DNA of 64,000 nucleotides, taken from positions 7,556,501 to 7,620,500 of the forward strand of contig NZ_CP029043.1 in NCBI RefSeq assembly GCF_003074055.1, given 5' to 3'. Positions within the stretch are counted from its first letter, which is position 1. The number at the start of each line of letters is the position of its first letter. The translations under genes and the position numbers were made by a program. This DNA comes from Streptomyces nigra. Its GTDB lineage: Bacteria > Actinomycetota > Actinomycetes > Streptomycetales > Streptomycetaceae. Shown piece after piece: positions 52,806 to 61,027 of the stretch. The notes beneath the pieces are model-generated. The model did no database searches, was not told the origin of the DNA, and saw only the letters and a program-made list of their open reading frames with translations.

Positions 52806-53126
52806 GGTGCCGCTCCGCTCCGACCGCTGGCAGGCCAGAAACGCGAGTTACGCCTGGCCCGAAGATGCCCTCATCATCGCTGGAGCTGGTGGCGCCTGAC
52901 CATGCCGGTGACAGGCAATCTCCAGGCTTCTCCACTGCCGTCTGTGTGCCATCTGCTCAAGATCCGCCGGACAGCGCCTAGGCGGAGTCTGATAATTGAT
53001 CTTGTCCGGATCAGGGCGGGGTTGACGTGAAGCGCAACCCCCTTCACGTCCGGAGCGTCAACCGTCGCGATCTGTTACACCTCGCCCACGGGGGAGTGCC
53101 CCGCCTCCTGTTGAAGCGCTCAGAAA
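52806..53126. other. intergenic with a small hairpin
   Basis: About 320 bases. GACGTGAAG/CTTCACGTC forms a 9-bp perfect hairpin at 53024-53050. No gene supported. Confidence 0.4.
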
Positions 53127-53175
53127 GGGCCTCGGTCGCCGGCGTCAGTCGGATCAGGGCAGGCGACCGAAGCCC
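53127..53175. terminator. hairpin beyond the methyltransferase gene
   Basis: GGGCCTCGGTCGCC (53127-53140) pairs with GGCGACCGAAGCCC (53162-53175) with one mismatch. It lies 12 bases past the leftward methyltransferase stop. Confidence 0.55.
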
Positions 53176-53187
53176 TCCGGGATTTGC

Positions 53188-54390
53188 TCAGTATGTGAGG
53201 GTGATGTGGCTCTCGGGCTTGCTGATCACGTGCCCCGCTGCGGCTCCGTCCGCAGTAGGTGTGACGGTCATCCGTGGCACGGCCAGGCGGTCGGATCCCC
53301 ACGCGTCGATGTGCGCGATGAGGTCCTGCGCGAGTTCCTCGGCCTGTGGGCCGTAGGCGGCCGCGCCGAGCCGGAACGGGCGCTCGGGCTCGGCGTCTTC
53401 GCGGGTGACGGTGAGGTAGGCCAGGGAGTCGCCGTCGACCAGGACCGGGCTGCGGACGGGGATGGCGGGCCTGCGGACCAGGTCTTGCTTCAGTGCCTGC
53501 GCCGTGACTTCCAGCCGGCATACGCGGTCGTCGCTGGCCGTGGCGCGCAGCCATACCCCGTCGAACGGTTCCTCGCCGCCGACGTGCTGGGCGGACGGCA
53601 TCTCGAGGGCGGTCTTGCCCGGTTGCAGGGTGGAGGCCAGGGCCTCGGTGTCGACGGCCTGGTCCTCGTCGTAGTGCACGCGGATGGAGTCGTCCGCGTT
53701 GAGGGCCGCGGTCTTCTCTCCGGTCTGCCCGATGATCGGTACGAAGCCGCACAGCTCCATGCCCTCGGAGATCAGTTCGTCGCCGCGGCGGGTCAGCGCG
53801 ACCGATCGGGTCTGTCCGCGCCAGCGCAGCGGCAGGACGAGGCGGCCGCCGTCCTTCAACTGGCCCCACCAGGTGGTGGGGATGTCCCAGACGCCGACCG
53901 TGGCGATGATCCTGTCGTACGGGGCGTTCTCGGGGGCGCCGAGCAGGCCGTTGCGCTCGATCACGGTGACGCGTTCGTACCCGGTGGCGTTGAGGGTGGC
54001 CCGGGCGTGCAGGGCGATGTCGGAGTCGATGTCGACGGTCGTGACCTTCCCGTGGTCGACGAGTTCGGCCAGGAGGGCGGCGTTGTAGCCGGTGCCGGCC
54101 CCGATCTCGAGGACGTTGTCACCGGCGCGGGCGCCGAGCTGCTCGAGCATCATGGCGACGACGGACGGCACAGACGCGCACGACAGCGGCAGCGGCTTGC
54201 CGGGGTTGTCCTTGATGGTCACGGCCTGATCTGTGTAGGCGTTCTCGAGTTCCAGGCCGGGCAGGAAGGCGTCCCGCGGCACGGTACGCATGGCCTGTTC
54301 CACGTCGGCAGGCACGCGCCGCTCGGCGAGGATCTCATCGACGAGCCGGTTGCGGAGCTGGTCGGCCCTTGGTGTCTGGCTCACTGTCAC
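53188..54390 (-). CDS. protein-isoaspartate-methyltransferase-like protein, FxLD/lanthipeptide type
   Basis: 400 residues from GTG 54390 (GTG 54384 is equally possible). SAM-binding motif VLEIGAGTGYNAALLAEL, post-motif VTTVDIDSDIA, and APYDRIIATVGVWDIPTTWW. The PIMT-like core (residues ~30-220) is followed by ~180 residues found in the FxLD-system methyltransferases. Relatives methylate Asp in ribosomal peptides and lead to isoaspartate. A 32-codon frame ends seven bases upstream. No lanthionine synthetase gene is in the window. Confidence 0.82.
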   Translation of the reverse strand: MTVSQTPRADQLRNRLVDEILAERRVPADVEQAMRTVPRDAFLPGLELENAYTDQAVTIKDNPGKPLPLSCASVPSVVAMMLEQLGARAGDNVLEIGAGTGYNAALLAELVDHGKVTTVDIDSDIALHARATLNATGYERVTVIERNGLLGAPENAPYDRIIATVGVWDIPTTWWGQLKDGGRLVLPLRWRGQTRSVALTRRGDELISEGMELCGFVPIIGQTGEKTAALNADDSIRVHYDEDQAVDTEALASTLQPGKTALEMPSAQHVGGEEPFDGVWLRATASDDRVCRLEVTAQALKQDLVRRPAIPVRSPVLVDGDSLAYLTVTREDAEPERPFRLGAAAYGPQAEELAQDLIAHIDAWGSDRLAVPRMTVTPTADGAAAGHVISKPESHITLTY

Positions 54391-54397
54391 ATCACTT

Positions 54398-54496
54398 TCA
54401 TGGGGTGAGGAGTAGGCGGGTCTCCCAATCCGGATCAACAGGGCGGGTGGTGGTTGTGACGTCCAGAAGAGTTGATGTGATCTTCACTGATGGCAT
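54398..54496 (-). CDS. 32-residue peptide, candidate precursor for the methyltransferase
   Basis: ATG 54496 with AAAGGGC close upstream. The peptide reads MPSVKITSTLLDVTTTTRPV then DPDWETRLLLTP and stops 8 bases before the methyltransferase GTG. The STLLDV...LLLTP pattern loosely recalls the leader of FxLD-type peptides, but the Cys-containing core is absent. It contains several Asp and Thr. Could be a real substrate, a truncated one, or chance. Confidence 0.35.
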   Translation of the reverse strand: MPSVKITSTLLDVTTTTRPVDPDWETRLLLTP

Positions 54497-54649
54497 GCCC
54501 TTTGACCTGTGATGTCGCAAATAGAGCTGGACGATTTCAGAGGCAGCCGACCTGCGTATCGTGCGCTCGATGTCTCGTTGACCTGGCACGCAGCAAGTAG
54601 GTCCGGACGCCAACTCAAGTACATCTGGACGTGTTATTGCTCAGACTTA

Positions 54650-55515
54650 GACCGTGTCCTACGTGGTGAGGCGGATGTTGACCCCGATATGGGACGGGGT
54701 ACGTGGAGTTGGATTGTTCCGAGCGGACTTTGGGAGATCGCCGAGCCGCTGATCCCACCGTCGAAGGGACGGCCGCAGGGCGGGGGAACGCGGGACACAC
54801 CTGATGAGACGCTGTTCGCGGCCATCGTCTACGTCCTGGTCAGCGGCTGCGCCTGGCGCCAACTACCGCCTTGCTTCGGCATATCGAAGTCGACGGCTCA
54901 CCGCCGCTTCCTGATCTGGTCGAGAGCCGGTGTCTGGGGACGGCTGCACGAGACGGTGCTGCACTGGCTGGACGACGCCGGCCTCATCGATGTCACCCGC
55001 GTCGTCCTCGACACTGCCCACGTCCGCGCTAAAAAGGGGGCGAACGTACAGGTCCGAGCCCCGTGGACCGGGGCAAGCCGGGTTCCAAGATGCACGTCCT
55101 GTCGGACGCGAACGGACTGCCCCTCCTCGTCGGCGTCTCGGCCGGCAACACCCACGACAGTGAAGGGCTGAAGCCCTTGGTCGAGGGGCACCAAACGAGA
55201 CACGACCCCGATCGCGGCCGGTACTTCAAGCCCCAGCGCCTCCACGCGGACAAAGCCTACGATCGCGCCGACCTGCGGAAATGGTTATGCGGCAAACGCA
55301 TCGGAGTACGGATCGCGCGCAAAGGCATCGAGTCCAGCGAACGATTGGGCCGGCGCCGCTGGGTCATCGAGCGGACGATGTCCTGGCTGTCCGGCTACCG
55401 ACGTCTGAGCCCTCGTTACGAGCACGATCCCCGCAACTACCTGGCCTTTCTCGGCCTTGCCGCCGCCCTGTGCTGCTACAAACGACTCGTCCGCCTCACC
55501 ACGTAGGACACGGTC
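54650..55515 (+). mobile_element. intact IS5-family insertion sequence
   Basis: 866 bp bounded by perfect 26-bp inverted repeats (54650-54675 and its complement at 55490-55515, beginning GACCGTGTCCTACGTGGTGA). It is flanked by a 3-bp duplication TTA at 54647-54649 and 55516-55518. TNA-type duplication and length fit the IS427/ISL2 branch of IS5. Contains one transposase in two overlapping frames. Inserted between the methyltransferase region and the acyl-CoA synthetase gene. Confidence 0.88.
54689..55506 (+). CDS. IS5-family transposase made by -1 frameshifting
   Basis: The first frame (ATG 54689) gives LWEIAEPLIPPSKGRPQGGG, LFAAIVYVLVSGCAWRQLPP and the first DDE Asp in VVLDTAHVRAKKG. At AAAAAGGGGG (55031-55040) a -1 slip joins it to the second frame (GERTGPSPVDRGKPGSKMHV, LHADKAYDR, VIERTMSWLSGYRRLSPRYE). 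The slip site and position are those expected for this IS group, so the element is probably active. Full product about 270 residues. Confidence 0.85.
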
Positions 55516-55575
55516 TTAACCGTGGATGATGCCAGGAGCAGCAGCGGGGCCGTCCGACCGCCGGTGAGGGGGGCC

Positions 55576-57408
55576 TCAGGACCCGTACAACGCTTCAATG
55601 TCGGCCGCGTACGCCTGCACGATCGCGGCGCGGCGCAGCTTCAGCGACGGTGTCATGAGGCCGTTGGCCGTGCTGAACTCGTGCGGGATGATCCGGAACG
55701 CGCGGATCGCCTCGGCCTGGGAGACCGCCGCGTTCGCCATCGTCACGGCCCGCTGGATCTCCCCACGCAGTTTTTCGTTGATCGTCGCCTCCCGGGGCCG
55801 GGCGTGCTGCTGTGCGCGGAGCCGGCACCAGTGCTGGGACGCCTCGGGATCCAGGGTGATCAGCGCCGCGATGAAGGGACGGTTGTCGCCGACGACGAGG
55901 CACTGGGATATCAGGGGATGTCTCAGCAGCCGCTCCTCCAGCACCCGGGGATTGACGCTCTTGCCGCCACTGGTGATGAGTATGTCCTTCTTGCGCCCGG
56001 TGATGACCAGGAAGCCGTCGTCGTCCAGCCGGCCCACGTCGCCCGTCGCGAACCACCCGTCGCGCAGCACCGACCCGGTGGCCGCCGGATCGCCGAGATA
56101 GCCGGAGAAGACGACGTCCCCGCGGACCCAGATCTCCCCGTCCCGTGCCACGTGGACGGAGCAGCCGGGCAGGGGTCTGCCGACGGTCCCGTAGCGGGGC
56201 TGGCCCGGTGGCTGGCTGGTCACGGCGGCGGTCGTCTCGGTGAGCCCGTACCCGTCGTGGATGGTGACCCCGGCTCCGGCGAAGAACAGGCCGAGTTCCC
56301 GGTCGAGACTCGACCCGCCGGAGGTGGCATACCGGACCCGGCCGCCGAGGACGGCCCGCAGCCGCCCGTACACCAGACGGTCGAAGACGGCGTGTGAGGC
56401 CTTCAGCAGCGGCCCCGGCCCCGAGCCCTCGCCTCTGTCCCGGCGCTCCAGTTCCTCGGCGTAGCGCACCGCGACGTCCGCGGCCCGGTCGAAGAGCGCC
56501 TCACGGCCGGCTGCTTCGGCCGAACGCCGAGCCGAGTGGAAGATCTTCTCGAAGATGTACGGCACGGCGAAGACGTACGTCGGCCGGAACGACGCCAGGG
56601 CGGGCAGCAACGCGGCGGGGGACAGGTCCGGCTGATGCCCCAGCCGGATGCCGCCGCGCATGCAGACGACCTGCACCATCAGGCCGTAGATGTGGGAGAG
56701 GGGCAGGAAGGCGAGGACGGCCGGCTGCTCACCGGGCTCGGCGAGGATCTCCCGCCAGCCCGCGTTCAGGGTGTCGCATTCGACCGCGAGACTGGCGTGG
56801 GTGATCAGGCAGCCCTTGGGGTGGGGGCCGGTGGTGCCGGAGGTGTAGGCGACGGTGGCGACCGAGCTCGGCTGCACTGCCCTGCTGTGCTGGTGCACCA
56901 CGTGGTCGGGGATGCCCCGGCCCGCGTCCGACAGCCATTGGACGCAGTTCGCGTCCAGTTGCCATATCGCCCGCAACAGCGGCAGCTGGTCGCAGACCGC
57001 CCCCACGGTCATGGCATGGTCCTCGTGTTCCACGACGACGGCCACCACCTGCGCGTCCGACAGGATCCAGCGGACCTGGTCCGCCGAGGAGGTCGGGTAG
57101 ACGGGCACCACCTGGGCGCCGATAGACCACAACGCGTAGCTGAACAGCGTCCACTCGTAACGCGTGCGGGACATCACGGCGACGCGGTGACCGAACTGGA
57201 TCCCGCTGGCCAGCAGCCCCTTGGCCAGCTCCAGCACCTCGTCACGGAAGTCGGCCGCGGTGACCGCACACCACCTCTGCTCGTCCAGGGGGTCGCGCCG
57301 GGCCAACTGCTCCAGCTTCGGGTCACGTTCCGCCACGTCGTACACCGAGTTCGCAAGGCCTCCCGCCGACAGGGTTTCCACCAGTGCCGGAAGGCTGAAG
57401 TCACGCAC
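55576..57408 (-). CDS. long-chain fatty-acid-CoA ligase (AMP-forming)
   Basis: 610 residues from GTG 57408 with GGGGG upstream. AMP-binding signatures: VAYTSGTTGPHPKGCLITH (P-loop), DGYGLTETTAAV, WFATGDVGRLDDDGFLVITG and RKKDILITSGGKSVNP (A8/A10 region with the catalytic Lys nearby). Length and sequence resemble the FadD15-like bacterial group. Activates fatty acids to acyl-CoA. Stands alone between mobile elements. Confidence 0.93.
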   Translation of the reverse strand: MRDFSLPALVETLSAGGLANSVYDVAERDPKLEQLARRDPLDEQRWCAVTAADFRDEVLELAKGLLASGIQFGHRVAVMSRTRYEWTLFSYALWSIGAQVVPVYPTSSADQVRWILSDAQVVAVVVEHEDHAMTVGAVCDQLPLLRAIWQLDANCVQWLSDAGRGIPDHVVHQHSRAVQPSSVATVAYTSGTTGPHPKGCLITHASLAVECDTLNAGWREILAEPGEQPAVLAFLPLSHIYGLMVQVVCMRGGIRLGHQPDLSPAALLPALASFRPTYVFAVPYIFEKIFHSARRSAEAAGREALFDRAADVAVRYAEELERRDRGEGSGPGPLLKASHAVFDRLVYGRLRAVLGGRVRYATSGGSSLDRELGLFFAGAGVTIHDGYGLTETTAAVTSQPPGQPRYGTVGRPLPGCSVHVARDGEIWVRGDVVFSGYLGDPAATGSVLRDGWFATGDVGRLDDDGFLVITGRKKDILITSGGKSVNPRVLEERLLRHPLISQCLVVGDNRPFIAALITLDPEASQHWCRLRAQQHARPREATINEKLRGEIQRAVTMANAAVSQAEAIRAFRIIPHEFSTANGLMTPSLKLRRAAIVQAYAADIEALYGS

Positions 57409-57630
57409 GCTACCCCCAGGATGAGCCGTTCACCGTGCCGCGCCTCGCGGCGGGCAGGGGCGCAACATACCGTCAGGCATCCCGGGTGCCTAGGTGCTAT
57501 CGGCCAAGTCTCGTTGCATTGGTGCGCGGTGTCCGGTGTTGGGGGTTCTCCCGCACCGTTCAGGCCTCCCCACCACGGGGGCTGTGATCCCGGGCAAAGC
57601 AGCAGCACCTGCAGGCCGCTTGCCGGGAGG

Positions 57631-58169
57631 GGGTGTGTCAACTTAACGGCTGATCGCGGTTGCTGAGGTGTCAGTTGTTGCTCGGGGTCAGGCGGCCCTC
57701 GAAGACGATCTGGAAGGCGTTCAGGGGTGCCTTCCAGCGCATGGTCCACCGCTTGCGGCCCTTCCCGGTCGGGTCCAGGCTCCCGGCGCGAAGGTGCCGG
57801 CGGTGTCGCGGGGCACCCTCACCTCCACCGGACCGACGTCGGTAAGTACGGTCTTGGCCCGGGTGCCGTTGCGGCTGTTGCCGTTGTTCTTCCCGGCCGG
57901 GTTGTGCTTCTCATAGCCGACGTGGTCGGTGGTCTCCCCCTCGAGGGCGGACTCCAGCACCCGCTTGGTCAGCTGCTGCAACAACCCGCCCTCGCCGGTC
58001 AGCTGCAGTCCCTCGCTTCGGACCCGGTCAACCAGCATCGCGACGAGCTCCTCGTCAGACACCGCACTCGACGGTGCCTGAACCACCTGCTCGGCCTGCT
58101 GTCCATGGCGGTCTCCGTCATCAGACGCATCTCCTTGACCATCGGATCCGCCGTTGATTAGACACTCCC
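57631..58169 (-). mobile_element. IS256-family element, internal deletion derivative
   Basis: Related ends face each other: GGGTGTGTCAACTTAACGGC at 57631 and, inverted, GGGAGTGTCTAATCAACGGC ending at 58169. They carry a transposase with N- and C-termini but no middle. About 540 bp remain of a typical 1.3-1.5 kb element. Confidence 0.65.
57671..58140 (-). pseudogene. IS256 transposase, middle deleted and frameshifted
   Basis: N-terminal part DEELVAMLVDRVRSEGLQLT, LTKRVLESALEGETTDHVGY, LTDVGPVEVRVPRDTAGTF. It then jumps to the C-terminal RWKAPLNAFQIVFEGRLTPS and stop at 57671-57673. The catalytic Asp residues of the central domain are lost, so it is inactive. Confidence 0.75.
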
Positions 58170-58198
58170 GCCCGTAGCGGGGGTCGCACGCTGGGGGT

Positions 58199-58402
58199 AT
58201 GGCCGCAGTGATCGTGTATCCGCCGGCCGACGAGGGTGGCCGGCGCGTCCAGGTCGGCGGCAAGATCCTCGGCCGGGCGTTCCGCGTCCTGGACATCGCG
58301 GCGTCCTTGCAGAAGTCCGGGCTCTAGGACTTCGACGAGATGGGCGTGGTCCGGTCCGACCTGATCGACTGGCGCGGCGGCGGACCGGCGATCTGGACGT
58401 AG
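58199..58402 (+). pseudogene. small conserved-type protein gene with an in-frame TAG
   Basis: ATG 58199 behind GGGGGT. VIVYPPADEGGRRVQVGGKI, LGRAFRVLDIAASLQKSGL, then TAG (58325-58327), then DFDEMGVVRSDLIDWRGGGP to stop 58402. Coding bias continues past the TAG, which probably replaced a Glu codon (GAG). This 67-residue layout with VxVxGxxLGxAxxLxDL and IDWRGGGP is one I associate with small actinobacterial proteins of unknown function. Nonsense mutation or sequence error. Confidence 0.55.
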
Positions 58403-58452
58403 GGGCGCCCCGCTGCAGACTCGCCGAGAGGGACAGTGGGGCGTGGCCACGG

Positions 58453-58695
58453 TCAGGGCTCCATGGTGGTGTACTCGATCGTCTTGACGGCCGATGCGGC
58501 CACGACCGTTACCTTCCACGTCCCCTGGCCCGGGTATGCCTCCTTCCCGCGCTGGGGGTCGATGTGGAGGAAGGCGCCCTGAATGGCGACTCTGGCCTGC
58601 TGCACATTGCTCATGAGGTCGTTCGGGGACGTGGGGTCCGGCACGAGCTTGACGTAGAGGACAACGTCGGCGGTATATCAGTGCAGTTCGTCCAT
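58453..58695 (-). pseudogene. small protein gene with an in-frame TGA near its start
   Basis: ATG 58695 has a good GAAGGGA site, but codon 6 is TGA. The frame then continues YTADVVLYVKLVPDPTSPND, VQQARVAIQGAFLHIDPQRG, WKVTVVAASAVKTIEYTTMEP. GTG 58644 could start a 63-residue version. No family recognised. Confidence 0.5.
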
Positions 58696-58863
58696 AGCGG
58701 TCCCTTCCTCTGGTGCGGCTGGGATGCCGCGGGTCCCGCCAGCGTGGCAGCAGGGTCTGACAACGGCCCCCTTTCTCGGGCGGCGACCGCCTCTGCCTGC
58801 GTCCACGCCGTCCCGCCCCCGGTGCAGTAGCCGCCAGGAGCCGGTCCTGGGCGGCTCGATGTT

Positions 58864-59108
58864 TCAGTTCTCGTCGGCGATGGCGGTGGCTCGTTCGCGT
58901 GTGAGCTGGTCGCGTTCGTCAACGGTGAGGCCGCCCCAGATGCCGTCTCGGTAGTCGTTGGCGATGGCGTAGTCGGTGCAGGCGTCACTGAGGGGGCAGC
59001 CGGTGCACAGGCCTTGGCTGCGGTCCTCTTCTTCTTGAGCGGGGTGGTGCGGCTGGCGTCGACGAGCAGGTCTGGCTGTTCCCGGCAGGGGGTGTCCGGG
59101 TTGACCAA
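58864..59108 (-). pseudogene. WhiB-like protein gene with one frameshift
   Basis: TTG 59108 lies behind AAGAGGAGG. The first part has DTPCREQPDLLVDASRTTPL and KKKRTAAKA. The rest is one frame over: LCTGCPLSDACTDYAIANDY, RDGIWGGLTVDERDQLTRER. The four cysteines of the iron-sulfur site (C, CxxC-type CTGC, C) and the GIWGG turn are all present across the two frames, giving ~81 residues, normal for WhiB-like regulators. A single indel near 59010-59030 separates them: recent pseudogene or sequence error. Confidence 0.72.
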
Positions 59109-59315
59109 TCCGACCTCCTCTTGGAGGTCCGGACCCGAAAGGCGTGTGCCGGGAGGTGGTTCCCGCGTAGATGCGGGAACCCGCGCCGCCGAATCCTGGG
59201 GGCCGACGCTCCTTGGCCGGCTGTCCCCAACTCGGCTCGCTCTCCCCACCGGTGAAGTCGGTGATCTTGGGAACGAGGAGATGACGATCTTCGTTCTCGG
59301 GAGGGGAAGACCGGC

Positions 59316-60239
59316 ATGACTGTACCCGCACCACGTGACCGACGCCTGTACGGCGACCGGCGGTTCGACATGCGTACCACCACGTTGTTCTTCGTCCTGC
59401 TGGCGCTCGTCCTGTGTCTGGTGGCATCGGTGGGCCGCATCGTGATGGGCATGGTGGAACGCCGCCCGGAAGGGGCCGGACTGCTCGCCGTACTGATCGT
59501 CGCGTCCGTGCTCGCCTCCCGGTCCCGGTGGCGCAGGCTGTCCGCCGCGAGATGCGCGCGCCGCGCGGCTAAGGCGCTGGAGGCCGCGGCCGAGACCGCG
59601 TCCGACAACCTCCGCGATATGCGCCCTACGGCGGCGGCGGAGGGCATGCGCGGCACGGCGGCGGCCGAAGGCGGGGGCGCGGCAGCGGCCGTGCCGCTAC
59701 CGGCCGTCGAGTGCCCGGCCGGTGCGGCGGAATGGGCCTTCGGGTACGGCGCCGACCCTCTGCGCCCGGAGGTGTCGCCGGCGCCCAGCCCGGCGGCGGC
59801 AGCGGGGGAGGAGGCCACCGCCGTTCTCGACCTGCCGGTGGACTGCTTCGAACTCGACCCCGACGCCTTCGAGCGGACCGTGGCCGACCTGTGCCTGCGG
59901 GATGGCTGCGGGGACGTCAAAGTGGTCGGAGGGGCCGGGGACTTGGGCGCCGACGTCACGGCCGTCACCCCGGACGGGCGGCGCCTGATCGTCCAGTGCA
60001 AGCGCTACTGCGAGACCAACAAGGTGGGCTCCCAGGATCTCCAGCGGTTCGGGGGCACCTGCTTCACCGTCCACGAGGCCGACATTGCCGTAGTCGTCAC
60101 GACGAGCGACTTCACCGCCCCCGCCCTCGAATACGCCGAACAGTGCGGAATCCTGTGCGTGAACGGCGACGAACTGAGTGCCTGGCACGACGGTACCGGG
60201 CCCCGGCCGTGGGACTTCGAGGTCACGACCGCTCCCTGA
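59316..60239 (+). CDS. membrane-anchored Mrr-like restriction endonuclease domain protein
   Basis: 307 residues from ATG 59316 with GGGGAAG upstream. Two membrane segments (residues ~24-44 and ~54-68), an Ala-rich helical linker, then an Mrr_cat domain from about residue 175: DPDAFERTVADLCLRDG, GDLGADVTAV (metal Asp), LIVQCKRY (QxK) and VVVTTSDFTAPALEYAEQ. The PD-(D/E)xK residues are intact. Possible roles are cleavage of modified foreign DNA at the membrane or processing during conjugation; both are inference. Confidence 0.82.
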   Translation: MTVPAPRDRRLYGDRRFDMRTTTLFFVLLALVLCLVASVGRIVMGMVERRPEGAGLLAVLIVASVLASRSRWRRLSAARCARRAAKALEAAAETASDNLRDMRPTAAAEGMRGTAAAEGGGAAAAVPLPAVECPAGAAEWAFGYGADPLRPEVSPAPSPAAAAGEEATAVLDLPVDCFELDPDAFERTVADLCLRDGCGDVKVVGGAGDLGADVTAVTPDGRRLIVQCKRYCETNKVGSQDLQRFGGTCFTVHEADIAVVVTTSDFTAPALEYAEQCGILCVNGDELSAWHDGTGPRPWDFEVTTAP

Positions 60240-60276
60240 GCGACCGGGCGAGCTTGAGGGGGCCGGGGTCTTCGGT

Positions 60277-60600
60277 CTAGGCGTCGAGGGTGTCGAGGAC
60301 GCGTGCCGGGTGTCGCCGCCGCGCAGGGGGGTCGGCGCGCTTCTGCTGCCGGACGGACCTGCTCGGGTGATCACGCGGGTGCGCAGGGCCTCGTAGGCGA
60401 CGACTGCCCTTTCGAGGTCGGCGCGGTCCCGGCACGTGCCCCTGGCGGACCCGGCAGGCCCTCGCCGGGTCCGGGGACGGTCTGCCGCTGGGGGTTCTGG
60501 CTGGTGTGCAGCTGTACTCGACGGATGCCGACGGGCGGTCTGAGGGGCGCGCCACACCCTGAGCACGTCCCCTCCCTCCCCGGCGCTACGATCCGGTTGA
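60277..60600 (-). pseudogene. possible decayed small gene
   Basis: Coding-like pieces in different frames, leftward: RRVQLHTSQNPQRQTVPGPG, ADLERAVVAYEALRTRVITR, and ARVLDTLDA ending at 60277. Order and composition suggest one ~85-residue protein broken by at least two shifts. Family unknown. Confidence 0.3.
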
Positions 60601-60621
60601 TCATCGCACCGGGGAGGGGAC

Positions 60622-60873
60622 ATGGCCGAGGGCCGGGAAAGGCGTCTGATCGTCGGGGACCGCTACACCTCCCGAAGCCGCCTACTGAGCCTGTGGAAGG
60701 GCGCGTTCATCTACGACGAGCTGGTCACCGGTGCCTGGCTGCGCTATTGCGGGGCAGGTGCCCGGACCCGCGTCGTCAGTGTCCATCTGGAACTGCCCTC
60801 CGACATCGTCACGCTCCACTCCCCGGCCGGTGACGTCTTCTTCCACCGGGCGAGCAAAGCCCTGGGCGCCTGA
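60622..60873 (+). CDS. small protein, unknown
   Basis: 83 residues from ATG 60622 behind GGGGAGGGGAC. Mostly beta-rich sequence (RLIVGDRYTSRSRLLSLWKG, TRVVSVHLELPSDIVTLHSP). Good codon bias. No family recognised. It starts 22 bases after a decayed gene's start on the other strand. Confidence 0.6.
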   Translation: MAEGRERRLIVGDRYTSRSRLLSLWKGAFIYDELVTGAWLRYCGAGARTRVVSVHLELPSDIVTLHSPAGDVFFHRASKALGA

Positions 60874-61027
60874 CAGCAGCGTCCCATGTCGGCGTACGTC
60901 GCTCAGGCGCGTTCGGATGATCGTGTTCGGGAGGGACTGCGTGTCGTAGCGGGGGACGGAAGGCCTGGATCGACCCTTGGGCTGTGCGGTCGCGGGTTGG
61001 GCGACCGGTGTCAGGAGGCTGAAGCGC

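Noticed and set aside
54509..54688. Upstream extension of the intact IS5 transposase
   Set aside because: Lies partly outside the inverted repeat, so it cannot belong to the element.
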